NCBI GenBank assembly: GCA_037447655.1
Contig: JBBHKE010003525.1
Location: 1 to 35,384 of the forward strand
From: Zygnema cylindricum
Lineage: Eukaryota > Streptophyta > Zygnematophyceae > Zygnematales > Zygnemataceae
Direction of reading: 5' to 3'
DNA length: 35,384 bases
A program made the translations under genes and the position numbers. Of this stretch, positions 1-12,101 are shown piece by piece. The number at the start of each line of letters is the position of its first letter. Position 1 is the stretch's first letter. A model generated the notes under the pieces. It worked only from the letters and a program-made list of their open reading frames with translations. It had not been told where the DNA came from and did no database searches.

Positions 1-420
1 AGTGCTAACAAAATTGTTATCTAACTTACACACACTGTTACCGCTCATAAGAATGGTTACCTAACTAACACAAACTGTTAGCGATAACAAGAATAGTTAT
101 CTAAATTACAAATGCTGTTAGCGATAATAAAAATTGTTACCTTAATTATACAAACAGTTAGCGATAAAAAGAATTGTTACCTAAATAATAGAAAAAGTTA
201 GCGCTAACACGAATTGTTATCTAAATTACAAAAAATGTTAGCGTTAACAAGACTGGTTACCTAACTTACACAAACAGTTAGCCATAAGAGGAATTATTAC
301 TTAACTTACACACAGTATCAGTGCTAACAGGAATTGTTGTCTAAATTACACAAATTGTTAGTGATAACAAGAATTGTTACCTAAATTACACAATCAGTTA
401 GCGATTAGAGGAATTGTTGC

Positions 421-723
421 TTAATAACAAAACAGTTAGCATAACATGAATTGTTATCTAACCCACACAAATTATAGCTAACAAGGATAGTTACTAACTT
501 ACAAACATTAGTAGCTAGAATTGTAACCTAACTTTTAAACTCTTAAGCTAGCAGGAATTGTTATCAACTTACACACAAAATGTTTGAGATAACAGGGGTG
601 TTACTAAATTTATAACTAGTTAGCGTCTGAAAAGTTAGATATAACAATAATTGTTACCTAAATTACACAAGCATTGGCCTAAAGGGTTGAAAGTAACATA
701 CACAAGCTGTTAACTAAAATGAA
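421..723. other. Second indel-ridden satellite patch
   Basis: Monomers become irregular and shortened, with many single-base losses. The 650-723 part aligns to regular monomers at 3040-3112 of the duplicate copy but is about 10% shorter. It has the same error-like signature as 1992-2395 and lies at the left edge of the duplicated block. Confidence 0.6.
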
Positions 724-3032
724 TGTTATCTAACTTACAGAAACAATTAGCAATAACAAAAATTGTTACATAAATTACACAAATAGTTAGCGATAACAAG
801 AATTATTATCTAAATTACACAAATTGTTTTCGCTTACAGGAATTATTACATAAATTACAAAAACTCTTAGCGCTAACAAGATTTCTTATCTAACTCACAC
901 AATCTGTTAGCAATAAGAGGAATTGTTATCTAACTTACACAAAATTTTGGCGATAACAGGAATTGTTATCCAACTTACACAAAATGTTTGAGATTAGAAG
1001 AATTGTAACCTAAATTATATAACTAGTTAGCGATAACAAGAATTGTTACCTAAATTACAGAAATAGTTAGTGATAACAATAATTGTTTCCTAAATTACAC
1101 AAATTGTTAGCGCTAAAAGAATTGTAAACAAACATACACAAACTGTTAGCGCTAAAATGAATTGATATCTAACTTACAGAAACAGTTAGGAATAACAATA
1201 ATTGTAACTTAAATTACACAAACAGTTAGCAATAACAGGAATTGTATCCTCACTTACAGAAAACTGTTAGCGAAAACAAAAATTGTTACCTAAATTACAC
1301 AATGTTAGCGATAACAAGTATAACAAGATAACAAGTATTATTACATAATTACACAAACAATTAGGGATAAGAAGAATTGTTACATAAATTACACAAACTG
1401 TTAGCGCTAACAGGAATTGTTACCTAACTAACACAAACTGTTAGCGCTAATAGAAAATGTTACCTAACTTACAGAAACTATTAGCGATAAGAGGAATTGT
1501 TACCTAACTTACACAAACTGTTAGCGCTAATAGGAATTGATATCTAACTTACACAAACTGTTAGTGATAACAAAATTGTTATCTAAATTACACAAACACA
1601 TAGCGATAACAGCAATTGTTACCTAAGTTACACAAACTGTTAGTGATAACAAGAATTGTTGCCTAAATAACACAAACAATTAGCGATAAAAAAAATTGTT
1701 ACCTAATTTACACAAATAGTTAGCGATAATAAAAATTGTTAAATCATTTACACAAACTGTTAAGGCTATTAGGAATTGGTATCTAACTTACACAAACTGT
1801 TAGTGATAACAATAATAGTTATCTAAATTACACAAATTGTTAGCAATAACAGCAATTGTTGCCTAAATTACACAAACAGTTAGCGATAACAAGAATTTTT
1901 ACTTGAATTACAAAAAATTAGCAATAACAGGAATTGTTATCTACATTACACAAACTATTAGTGCTAACAAGAATTGTTACCTTATCTTTCATGCGGCTCT
2001 AATGGGCGTTGTCAGGGCTTACTATTGGCTTTAACATGATTTGGTATCTAAATTACACACAATTAATAGCTAACAAAATTCATACCTAAATTACTTTAGT
2101 TGGATTAGAGGAAGTGTCCCTAAATTACACAAATGTTAGGTATAGATTTCTTATCTAAGTGCATGTTGCGATAGCAGGAATTATTACCTAAATTACATAA
2201 ATAAATATGATAATAGTTGTTACCTAAATTGAGAAACAATTAAGCTTAAGGAATTATCTAAATTACACAAACACATGAAGAAATTGTTACCTAATACAAA
2301 TTGTTTTAACAGGGATTTGGTATAAATTACAGAAACAGTTAGCGATAGCAGTAATTGTTGCTATATTACACAAACAAGCGATAGCAGGTATTACCTAAAT
2401 TACAAAAATAGTTAGCGATAACAATAATTGTTACCTAAATTACACAAACAGTTAGCGATAAATTACACAAACTGTTAGCGATAAGAAGAATTGTTGCCAA
2501 ACTTACACAAATGTTAGCGCTAACATGACATGTTATCTAAATAACACAAACTGTTAACGCTAACATGATATGTTATCTTAATTACAGAAAGTGATAGCGA
2601 TAATAGGAATTGATATCTAACTTACAAAAACTGTTAGTGATAACAAGAATTGTTATCTAAATTACACAAACAGATAGCGATAACAGCAAGTGTCACCTAA
2701 ATTACACAAACTGTTAGCGATAACAAGAATTGTTGCCTAAATTACACAAACAATTAGCGACAAACAAGAATTGTTACATAAATTACACAAACTGTTAGCG
2801 CTAACAGGAAATGATACCTAACTTACACAAACTGTTAGCGCTAACAGGAAATGTTACGTAACTTACACAAACTATTAGCGATAAGAGGAATTGTTACCTA
2901 ACTTACACAAACTATTAGCGCTAATAGGAAATGATATCTAACTTACACAAACTGTTAGCGCTAAGAGGAATTGTTATCTAACTTACACAAACTATTAGTG
3001 ATATTAGAAGTTGATATCTTAATTACAGAAAA
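650..3032. repeat. Higher-order satellite duplication, copy 1
   Basis: First copy of a roughly 60-monomer block repeated directly downstream. Bases 724-1991 match 3113-4380 with a constant offset of 2389 and no difference found by eye. Bases 2396-3032 match 4852-5488 with offset 2456. The shift of 67 bases arises inside 1992-2395, where this copy carries many small deletions. Confidence 0.93.
1992..2395. other. Indel-ridden satellite patch, likely low-quality consensus
   Basis: This 404-base stretch corresponds to 4381-4851 (471 bases) of the duplicate copy but has lost 67 bases through scattered deletions of one to several bases, plus substitutions, while the sequence on both sides is identical to its duplicate. 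Monomer periodicity collapses here. The pattern looks more like uncorrected read error than evolution. Confidence 0.7.
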
Positions 3033-5488
3033 TTGTTACCTAAATTACACAAACTGTTAGCGCTAAAAGAATTGTAAACTAACATACACAAACTGTTAGC
3101 GCTAAAATGAATTGTTATCTAACTTACAGAAACAATTAGCAATAACAAAAATTGTTACATAAATTACACAAATAGTTAGCGATAACAAGAATTATTATCT
3201 AAATTACACAAATTGTTTTCGCTTACAGGAATTATTACATAAATTACAAAAACTCTTAGCGCTAACAAGATTTCTTATCTAACTCACACAATCTGTTAGC
3301 AATAAGAGGAATTGTTATCTAACTTACACAAAATTTTGGCGATAACAGGAATTGTTATCCAACTTACACAAAATGTTTGAGATTAGAAGAATTGTAACCT
3401 AAATTATATAACTAGTTAGCGATAACAAGAATTGTTACCTAAATTACAGAAATAGTTAGTGATAACAATAATTGTTTCCTAAATTACACAAATTGTTAGC
3501 GCTAAAAGAATTGTAAACAAACATACACAAACTGTTAGCGCTAAAATGAATTGATATCTAACTTACAGAAACAGTTAGGAATAACAATAATTGTAACTTA
3601 AATTACACAAACAGTTAGCAATAACAGGAATTGTATCCTCACTTACAGAAAACTGTTAGCGAAAACAAAAATTGTTACCTAAATTACACAATGTTAGCGA
3701 TAACAAGTATAACAAGATAACAAGTATTATTACATAATTACACAAACAATTAGGGATAAGAAGAATTGTTACATAAATTACACAAACTGTTAGCGCTAAC
3801 AGGAATTGTTACCTAACTAACACAAACTGTTAGCGCTAATAGAAAATGTTACCTAACTTACAGAAACTATTAGCGATAAGAGGAATTGTTACCTAACTTA
3901 CACAAACTGTTAGCGCTAATAGGAATTGATATCTAACTTACACAAACTGTTAGTGATAACAAAATTGTTATCTAAATTACACAAACACATAGCGATAACA
4001 GCAATTGTTACCTAAGTTACACAAACTGTTAGTGATAACAAGAATTGTTGCCTAAATAACACAAACAATTAGCGATAAAAAAAATTGTTACCTAATTTAC
4101 ACAAATAGTTAGCGATAATAAAAATTGTTAAATCATTTACACAAACTGTTAAGGCTATTAGGAATTGGTATCTAACTTACACAAACTGTTAGTGATAACA
4201 ATAATAGTTATCTAAATTACACAAATTGTTAGCAATAACAGCAATTGTTGCCTAAATTACACAAACAGTTAGCGATAACAAGAATTTTTACTTGAATTAC
4301 AAAAAATTAGCAATAACAGGAATTGTTATCTACATTACACAAACTATTAGTGCTAACAAGAATTGTTACCTTATCTTTCACAAACTGTCAGCTCTAATAG
4401 GAATAGTTGTCGAACTTACACAAACTGTTAGCTTTAACATGAATTGGTATCTAAATTACACAAACAATTAGCAATAACAAGAATTCATACCTAAATTACA
4501 CAATCAGTTAGCGATTAGAGGAAGTGTTACCTAAATTACACAAAATGTTAGAGACAACAGGAATTCTTATCTAAATTACACAAAATGTTAGCGATAACAG
4601 GAATTATTACCTAAATTACATAAATAAATAGTGATAATAAGATTTGTTACCTAAATTACAGAAACAATTAGCGCTAACAGGAATTGTTATCTAAATTACA
4701 CAAACACATAGCGATAAGAGGAATTGTTACCTAACTTACACAAATTGTTTGCTCTAACAGGAATTGTTATCTAAATTACAGAAACAGTTAGCGATAACAG
4801 TAATTGTTGCCTATATTACACAAACAATTAGCGATAACAAGAATTATTACCTAAATTACAAAAATAGTTAGCGATAACAATAATTGTTACCTAAATTACA
4901 CAAACAGTTAGCGATAAATTACACAAACTGTTAGCGATAAGAAGAATTGTTGCCAAACTTACACAAATGTTAGCGCTAACATGACATGTTATCTAAATAA
5001 CACAAACTGTTAACGCTAACATGATATGTTATCTTAATTACAGAAAGTGATAGCGATAATAGGAATTGATATCTAACTTACAAAAACTGTTAGTGATAAC
5101 AAGAATTGTTATCTAAATTACACAAACAGATAGCGATAACAGCAAGTGTCACCTAAATTACACAAACTGTTAGCGATAACAAGAATTGTTGCCTAAATTA
5201 CACAAACAATTAGCGACAAACAAGAATTGTTACATAAATTACACAAACTGTTAGCGCTAACAGGAAATGATACCTAACTTACACAAACTGTTAGCGCTAA
5301 CAGGAAATGTTACGTAACTTACACAAACTATTAGCGATAAGAGGAATTGTTACCTAACTTACACAAACTATTAGCGCTAATAGGAAATGATATCTAACTT
5401 ACACAAACTGTTAGCGCTAAGAGGAATTGTTATCTAACTTACACAAACTATTAGTGATATTAGAAGTTGATATCTTAATTACAGAAAA
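3033..5488. repeat. Higher-order satellite duplication, copy 2
   Basis: Second copy of the block starting near 650, with regular 40-bp monomers throughout. The junction between copies lies at the shared string ACAGAAAAT (about 3025-3033 and 5481-5489), after which copy 1 runs into TGTTACC and copy 2 into GCTAATG. Confidence 0.93.
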
Positions 5489-8187
5489 TGCTAATGATAA
5501 CAAGAATTGTTATCTAAATTATACAAATTGATAGTGATAATAGGAATTTTTACCAAAATAACAAAACAGTTAGCGCTAACAGGAATTGTTATCTAACTTA
5601 CAAAAACTATTAGCGCTAACAAGAAAAGTTATCTAACTTACACGAATTGTTAGCGATAAGAGGAATTCTTACCTAACTTACACAAACTGTTAGCGCTAAT
5701 AGGAATTGTTATCTTACTTAACCAAACTATTAACGATATTAGAAGTTGATATCTTAATAACACAAAGTGTTAGCAATAAGAAGAATTGTTACCTAACTTA
5801 CACAAATTGTTAGCGCTAACACATTATATTATCTAAATTACACAAACTGTTAGCGCTATCATGACATGTTATCTAAATTACACAAACACTAAGCGATAAC
5901 ACGAATTGTTATCTAGATTACACAAATTGTTAGCGCTAACAGGAATTGATTTCTAACTTACACAAACTGTTAGCGCTAACAATAATGGTTAGCTAACTTA
6001 CACAAACTGTTAGCAATAAGAGGAATTGTTACCTAACTCACACAAACAATTAGCGACATTAAGAAATGTTTCCTAAATTATAGAAAGAGTTAGCTCAAAA
6101 ATGAATTGTTATGTAACTTACACAAACTATCAGCGCTAATAGGAATTGTTGTCGAACTCACACAAACTGTTAGAGATAACAAGAAATGTTACCTAAATTA
6201 CACAAACACTTAGTGATAACAAGAATTGTTACCTAAATTACAGAAACACTTAGCGCTTACAATAATTGTTATCTAACTTACACAAACTGTTAGCGCTAAC
6301 AAGAGTGGTTTATTTACTTACACAAACAGTTAGCAATATGAAGAAGTGTTACCTAACAAACACAAACTGTTAACGCTAACAAGGATTGTTATCTAACTTA
6401 CACAAACTCTTAGCCATAACAAGAATTGTTACCTAAACTACATAAGCAATTATTGATAACACGAATTGTTACCTAAATTATAAAAACAGTTAGGGATAAC
6501 AATAAAAATTACCTAAATTACAAAAATAGTTAGCGCAAAAAAGAATTGTTATCTAACTTACACAAACTGTTAGTGATAACAAGAATTGTTTCCTAAATTA
6601 CACAAACGTATAGCGATAACAATTTTTTTTGCATAAATTACACAAAGACTTAGCAATAACAAGAATTATTATCTAAATAACAAAAATTGTTCGCGCTTAT
6701 AGGAATTGTTACATAAATTACACAAACTGTTAGGGCTAATAGGAATTGTTAACTAACTTACACAAACTGTAAGACTAACAAAAATGGTTACCTAAGTTAC
6801 GCAAACTGTTAGCGATAAGAGGAGTTGTTACCTAACTTACACAAACAATTAGCCTTAACATGAATTGTTATCTAACTTACACAAACATTTAGCAATAACA
6901 AGAATTGTTACCTGAATTACACAAGTAGTTAGCGATAACAAGAATTGTTACCTAAATTACACAGACAATTAACGATAAAAGAAATGATACCTAAATTATA
7001 GAAAGAGTTAGCTCTAAAATAATTTTTTATGTAACTTCCACAAACTCTCAACGCTAATAAGAATTGTTGTCGAACTCACACAAACTATTAGCGATAACAT
7101 GAATTATTACCTAAATTACACAAACAACTAGGGATAACAATACTTGTTACCTAAATTATACAATTAGTTAGCGATTAGAGGAATTATCACCTAAATTACA
7201 CAAACTGTTAGCGATAACAAGTATTGTTACCTAAATTACACAAAAAGTTAGCGATAACAAGAATTGCTACCTAAAATACAGAAACAATTAGCGATAACAC
7301 GAATTGATACCTAAATTACATAAACAATAGTGATTACAAGAAATGTTATCTAAATTACACAGACAATTAGGGATAATATGAATTTTTACCTAAATTACAC
7401 AAACTGTTAGGGATAACAAGGATTGTTACCTTATTTACACAAACAATTTGCGATATCAAGAATTGTTACCTAAATTACACAAACTGTTACGGATAACAAG
7501 AATTGTTACCTATATTACACAAACAATTAGCAATAACAAGAAATGTTACCTAAATTACAAAAACAGTTGGCCGTAACAAAAATTGTTACCTAAATTACAC
7601 AAACAATTAGCGATAACAAGAATGATTACGTAACTTACACAATTTGTCAGCGATAACAAGAATTGTTACCTAAATTACGCAAAGAGTTAGCGATAACAAG
7701 AATTGTTACCTAAATTACACAAGCAGTTAGCGATAACAAGAATTGTTATTTAAAATAAACAAACAGTTAGCGATAACAAGATTTGTTATCACAATTACAC
7801 AAATTGTTAGCCATGACAGGTATTGTTACCTTAATTACACAAACAATTAACGATAATAGAAATTGTTATCTAAATTACACAAACAGATAGCGATAACAAG
7901 AATTGTAATCTAAATTACACAAACTGTTATCGCTAACATGAGTTGTTATCTAACTTACACAAACTGTAAGGAATAACAAGAATTGTTACCTAAATTACAC
8001 AAATAATTAGCAATAACAAGAATTGTTTCCTAAATTACACAAACAATTAGCGATAACAGAATTTTTATCTAAATTATACAAATTGTTGGCGATAAAAAGA
8101 ATTGTTACCTAAATTACATAAACAGTTAGCGATAACAAGAATTGTTACCTAAATTATGTTGTCTTTTTGGAAAGCTTTCAGTCTCAG

Positions 8188-8405
8188 AGCAGCGCAGCTC
8201 CTTTAGAGACATAGCAGCGTAGCAACTATACAGACAGAGCAGCGTAGCTGCTATACAACAGAGCAGCGCAGCTGCTATACAGCAGCGCAGCTGCTATACA
8301 ATAGCGTAGCTGCTATACAGCTGCGCAACTGCTATACAGCAAAGCAGCTGCTGTATCTATACAGCAGAGCAGCGCAGCAGCAGAGCAGCGCAACAGCGAA
8401 ACTGC
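8188..8405 (+). repeat. GC-rich minisatellite in E1 LTR
   Basis: Imperfect tandem units of about 18-24 bases around GCAGCGCAGCTGCTATACA. Units contain the palindrome GCAGCTGC (E-box CAGCTG), so both strands can form short hairpins. It occupies the U3 part upstream of the TATA box, the usual enhancer position in copia-type LTRs; an enhancer role is inference. Base composition contrasts sharply with the AT-rich satellite next to it. Confidence 0.85.
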
Positions 8406-8813
8406 AACACAGACAAGACAAGGCAACCACAATTATATTTGATATTGTCCGTACAGACAACGCAACGTCTGATATTCTTAATGTGATTCTGTACAGGATA
8501 GAGCAACTGCGATAGATACGATTCTAGTTAGCTTAGTGATAGCTCAATGGTAGCTTGACAGGTTAGTGGTAGCTTGGTGGTTCGATGTACCTCTCAAGTA
8601 CACTGGTGTTGCCAATTCAACACAAGTATAAGACTTAGGACTCATAACATATTATGTATCCAGACTTCCAAGTAGTAAAACTGCAGACAGTTTTTGGGAA
8701 ACTTCTGAGTATTATATCTTGAGTGTTGTCGGGTCAATTGTGTTATAACTTTGGGAGTTATCAGTAATTATGCTACTCTATATTCTGATAGAGTTTTGTG
8801 AGGGTTGGATGCT

Positions 8814-8821
8814 TATATAAG
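8814..8821 (+). promoter_or_regulatory. E1 LTR TATA box
   Basis: TATATAAG lies 70 bases upstream of the gag ATG. Transcription would start near 8845, leaving roughly 100 bases of R plus U5, which include the first gag codons. Inferred from position and sequence only. Confidence 0.6.
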
Positions 8822-8883
8822 AATTGGTGAGCACTTAAGAACAGCTGTTTTGTAGGATTCTTGATAACTTCTGAGAGTGTATC

Positions 8884-9699
8884 ATGTCTACTTCTACTAC
8901 TACTGCTGCTCCTCCACCTGCACCGGTGGTTGTAGAACAACAGGTTATGGGCCTGTCATCAAGAATTCCTATCTTTTCGGGGGATAAGTATGTTTACTGG
9001 GCGGATATGGTGGAAACACATTTTGAAAATGTCAATCTTTTAGATATCTTGGATGGTTCGCTGGATGAATATGATCCGTCATGGTCTAAGAAAAATACGC
9101 AAGCTCGTTCTATTCTGAAATTTTGTATATATGAGGACTTAGCTATGTCTCGGATAAAGATGAAAAAAGCAATTGATATCTGGAAATCTCTTAAAAGTGA
9201 TTATGAAAAGGCCAATGTCTAGGAAGAGCTTCTATTGGCTGGAAAAATTTGGGACTATAAGTACACTGGCGGTACAATGGCTGAATATTCTAACAAATTT
9301 CGTATCCTTTTAGATGCACATGCTTGTGCAGGTGGGGTGTTTCCTCCTTTTCAACACGCGGCATTGCTCATGAGGGGTCTCCCTTGTAGTATGAAAGGAG
9401 CATCTGACATGCTCAAACAAAAAGATAAAGCTAGCTGGACTTTACAGTTAGCCATCAATATTTTACTAGAGGAGGAAGCTACATCTAATATTCTCAATGT
9501 TGAGCAAGTACAGGCTTTTAATTCAGACTTTGGGAGAAAAGGATAGTTTAATCAGCAAAGAACTCAGTATAATCAGTTCAAACATTTTAATCAAGGTGGA
9601 AATAGACAATCCAACAATGCATGCTTTTATTGTAGTGAGAGAGGTCATGGATACAAATTTTGTCCTAAGCTTAAAAAAGCTAACGCTACAGGTTTATAG
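8884..9699 (+). pseudogene. E1 gag (broken by in-frame stops)
   Basis: Capsid and nucleocapsid part of a copia polyprotein, which would form the virus-like particle. It starts at ATG 8884, inside the 5' LTR, with a Ser/Thr/Ala/Pro-rich leader, then the copia gag core: P-I-F-S-G-D near residue 30, Y-x-Y-W-A-D-M near 38, and an IW-KSLKSDY stretch near residue 100. A CCHC zinc knuckle (C-x2-C-x4-H-x4-C, TGC at 9622 to TGT at 9661) marks nucleocapsid. In-frame TAG codons at 9220, 9544 and 9697 break it; homologous E3 has Q at the first. The frame continues into pol without a shift. Not functional as it stands. Confidence 0.92.
8943..8957 (+). other. E1 primer binding site (initiator tRNA-Met half)
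   Basis: GGTTATGGGCC directly after the LTR end is complementary to the anticodon stem-loop of initiator tRNA-Met, the site used by Drosophila copia, whose primer is the 5' half of the tRNA. The site lies inside gag and is read as codons for Q-V-M-G. Confidence 0.8.
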
Positions 9700-12101
9700 C
9701 GGCCGAGATGGCAACAAAGCCAGTTTTACAAAGGCTCCACGGGGACTACACCTCGTGGAAATGCACTATTTTCGGCTTCTTCATCTCTCCAAGACAAGAA
9801 TTTGACGGTTTCTACGGAGGACGATACGGATCTATTCGCTATGGCGGCTGCAATCAAGGGCGCGAAAGACCCCGGATGGATAATGGATACAGGAGCGTCA
9901 GCCCACATGTGTTGGAACAAGGCCATCTTCAAAAATCTGAAAGCAACGCCGGAGAAAAATATTTATTATGCTTGTGGAATGAGTGTCCAAACTCGTGTTG
10001 TGGGTGATGTGTCATTACTAGTTGATGTAGAAGGACAAGCACTTGAAAGGACTCTTCACAATGTCTTATTTGTGCCAGACTTTAAGACAAATCTGTTTTC
10101 TACGTCGTTGGTAGAGAGCAAAGGCTTTGAGGTTAATTTGAAAAATGGTCGGCAGGTTGTTAGCAAAAATGGCAAGGTTGCGGTTACAGGTACTAGAGAT
10201 CGTAGCAAGATGTATCGCATGGATATGGCTAATACCAAGGAGAATGATGTTCTGTACTCTGGTATTTTGCACTCAGATGAGTTGTGGCATAAAAGATTAG
10301 GCCATGTAAATTATGATAGTTTGAAGAAAATGGTCCTTGCTGGAAAAATAGAGGGTGTATCAATCATAGATGAGCCGGTCAAAACTTGCGATGGTTGCGC
10401 TTTAGGCAAAATCCACAGATTGCCATTTCCTAAAGAGTCTGAGCATCGGTCAACGAAACTTTTACAACAAATTCATTCAGATGTCTTTGGTTCGGCGAAG
10501 GTTCCATCTACCGGAGGGATGAAATACATGGTCACCTTCACAGATGATTTCTCCAGGTTTACTAAAGTTTACTTCATGAAGGAGAAGAGTGAAGTGTTTG
10601 GTCACTTCAAACACTATAAAGCATGGGCTGAAAAACTTCATAATTCATCTATTCTACAGCTCAGATCGGACAATGGTGGTGAATATACATCGAAAGAATT
10701 TGAAACCTTTTTACTTGAGGAAGGCATTAGTCATCTATTGACTGTTCCATATTCACCGGAACAAAATGGGGTGTCGGAAAGATTGAATAGAACTCTCACG
10801 GAAAGCTTTAGGTCTATGCTCGCAGAAAAAAATGTGGATCCGAAATTCTGAGCTGAGGCTCTAAATTGTGCAGTGTATATTAAAAATAGGATAGGATCAA
10901 GATCGGTAGAAACAACTCCTTACGAAATCTCGACAGGTAGCAAACCAGATGTTAGCCATTTCAAGGTCTTTGGTAGTCAATGCTTTATATTGGATACGTC
11001 TACAGATAGATGAAAAATGGAACCGAAAGGATTACCGGGTATTCTGTTAGGATATGATGATCACTCAAAAGGTTATAGAGTCTTTGTGTTTGAAAGGCAG
11101 AAAATAGTTGTAGCTAGAAACATCATTGTTAAGGATGAACTAGACTCCATAGATTTATTTCAAATGACAGAGCAGCAAAAGCAACAGAAAGTACAGGAGT
11201 ATGTCATCTTAGATTGCATGCAGGAAATTGTCCCGCAGATTCCACAAACTCCGGTAATAACTCCGGAGTCAGACTCTCTCCACGTTCCTCACCAACTTCG
11301 GGTCCAGACGGACCAAGAGCAGTCAATACACACGGATCGCAACCAGCGCAATCCGCAAGACACGGATCGCAACCAGCGCAATCAGCGCAATCAGCGCAAT
11401 GCGCGACATTCGACGATCTCAGCCTCAGAATTTCCGGGGGGAAGAAGATCAAGTAGCCGTCTGCAAGCAAGCTCTCACTTTGCCTACTCGGCATTCTTAG
11501 GGGAACCCTTGACCATCCCAGAGGCCTTCTCATCACCAGAGCGGAATCACTGGATTGAGGCGGCAAACGACGAAATGAAGTCGATTATGGAGGCTCAAAC
11601 ATGGGAGCTCGTGGACCTTCCTCCAGACCGAAAAGCGATCGGCAGCAAATGGGTATTCAAGGTGAAGTTAAATCCCGATAACACCATTGAACGCTATAAG
11701 GCCAGACTTGTGGCGTAGGGGTACAATCAAAAGGAAGGAATCGATTTAGAAGAAACATTTTCTCCGGTTGTAAGATTTCCAACAGTTAGGATTTTGCTAT
11801 CCCTAGCTGCTATAGAAGATATGGAAATTCATCAGATGGATGTAAAAACGGCCTTTTTGCATGGAGAACTAGAAGAGACCATTTACATGCAGCAGCCTGA
11901 AAAGTATGTGGAACTAGGAAAAGAGCCTTAGTATGCAAGTTGCTAAAATCTTTGTACGGCCTAAAACAGGCCCCCAGACAATGGAATATAAAGCTTGATG
12001 AATTCTTGACTAGTTTAGGATTTAAAAGGATAAGTTCTGATCACTCTGTCTACATACTAAAGGGTGAAAATGGGATAGTGTATATAGCAGTATATGTAGA
12101 T
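9700..12101 (+). pseudogene. E1 pol (protease, integrase, partial RT), broken
   Basis: Same frame as gag. The protease active site is D-T-G (Asp codon at 9886, context WIMDTGASAH). Integrase has the zinc finger H-x4-H...C-x2-C (WHKRLGH...CDGC) and the catalytic triad D (10480), D (10669), E (10777), with 35 residues between the last two, the DD35E spacing of copia. A Q/N/R-rich linker (11331-11403) leads to RT, where A-Q-T-W-E-L-V, M-D-V-K-T-A-F-L-H-G and L-K-Q-A-P-R-Q-W are visible. Stops: TGA 10849 and TGA 11011 (both Trp in relatives), TAG 11716 (Lys in E2); a one-base frameshift lies near 11930. The gene ends at Y-V-D, before the second catalytic Asp, so RT is dead and RNase H is missing. 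Confidence 0.92.
11331..11403 (+). repeat. Short coding repeats in E1 integrase-RT linker
   Basis: Two copies of a CACGGATCGCAACCAGCGCA-type unit followed by repeated CAGCGCAAT triplets, encoding a Q/N/R-rich run. Linkers between integrase and RT vary greatly among copia elements; no function is assigned. Confidence 0.8.

Larger units (their letters stand above)
1..8156. repeat. 40-bp satellite array A
   Basis: AT-rich tandem satellite with a 40-bp period (three monomers every 120 bases). Each monomer has a block GTTAGCGATAAC (or GTTAGCGCTAAC), then AAGAATTGTTACC (or AGGAATTGTTATC), then TAAATTACACAAAC. Monomers are head to tail and diverge by roughly 5-20%. The array holds a 2.4-kb higher-order duplication (about 650-3032 and 3033-5488) and two indel-rich patches (421-723 and 1992-2395). 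It ends where the E1 LTR starts at 8157. No open reading frame of note. The sequence resembles no satellite I can name; location in centromeric or other constitutive heterochromatin is inference. Confidence 0.97.
8157..8942 (+). repeat. E1 5' LTR (786 bp)
   Basis: Starts TGTTGTC at the satellite boundary and ends in ...AACAACA immediately before the tRNA-Met-like primer binding site, giving the TG...CA ends expected of an LTR. It contains a GC-rich minisatellite (about 8188-8405), a TATA box and the gag start codon at 8884, so its last 59 bases are coding. No 3' LTR remains for comparison; the right boundary rests on the PBS and on analogy with E2 and E3, where two LTR copies define it. Confidence 0.85.

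Noticed and set aside
1-8156. CRISPR array
   Set aside because: Repeats are contiguous 40-bp monomers with drift and no unique spacers, in a eukaryotic retrotransposon setting.
11204-11566. 120-residue minus-strand reading frame
   Set aside because: Antisense of the E1 integrase-RT linker and RT start; its Cys/Asp pattern comes from the CAGCGCAAT repeats.
8884-12101. Alternative genetic code with TAG/TGA read as sense
   Set aside because: Trp is normally TGG throughout these elements, stops fall at Trp, Gln and Lys sites alike, and E2 pol ends at a normal TAA. Decay fits better.
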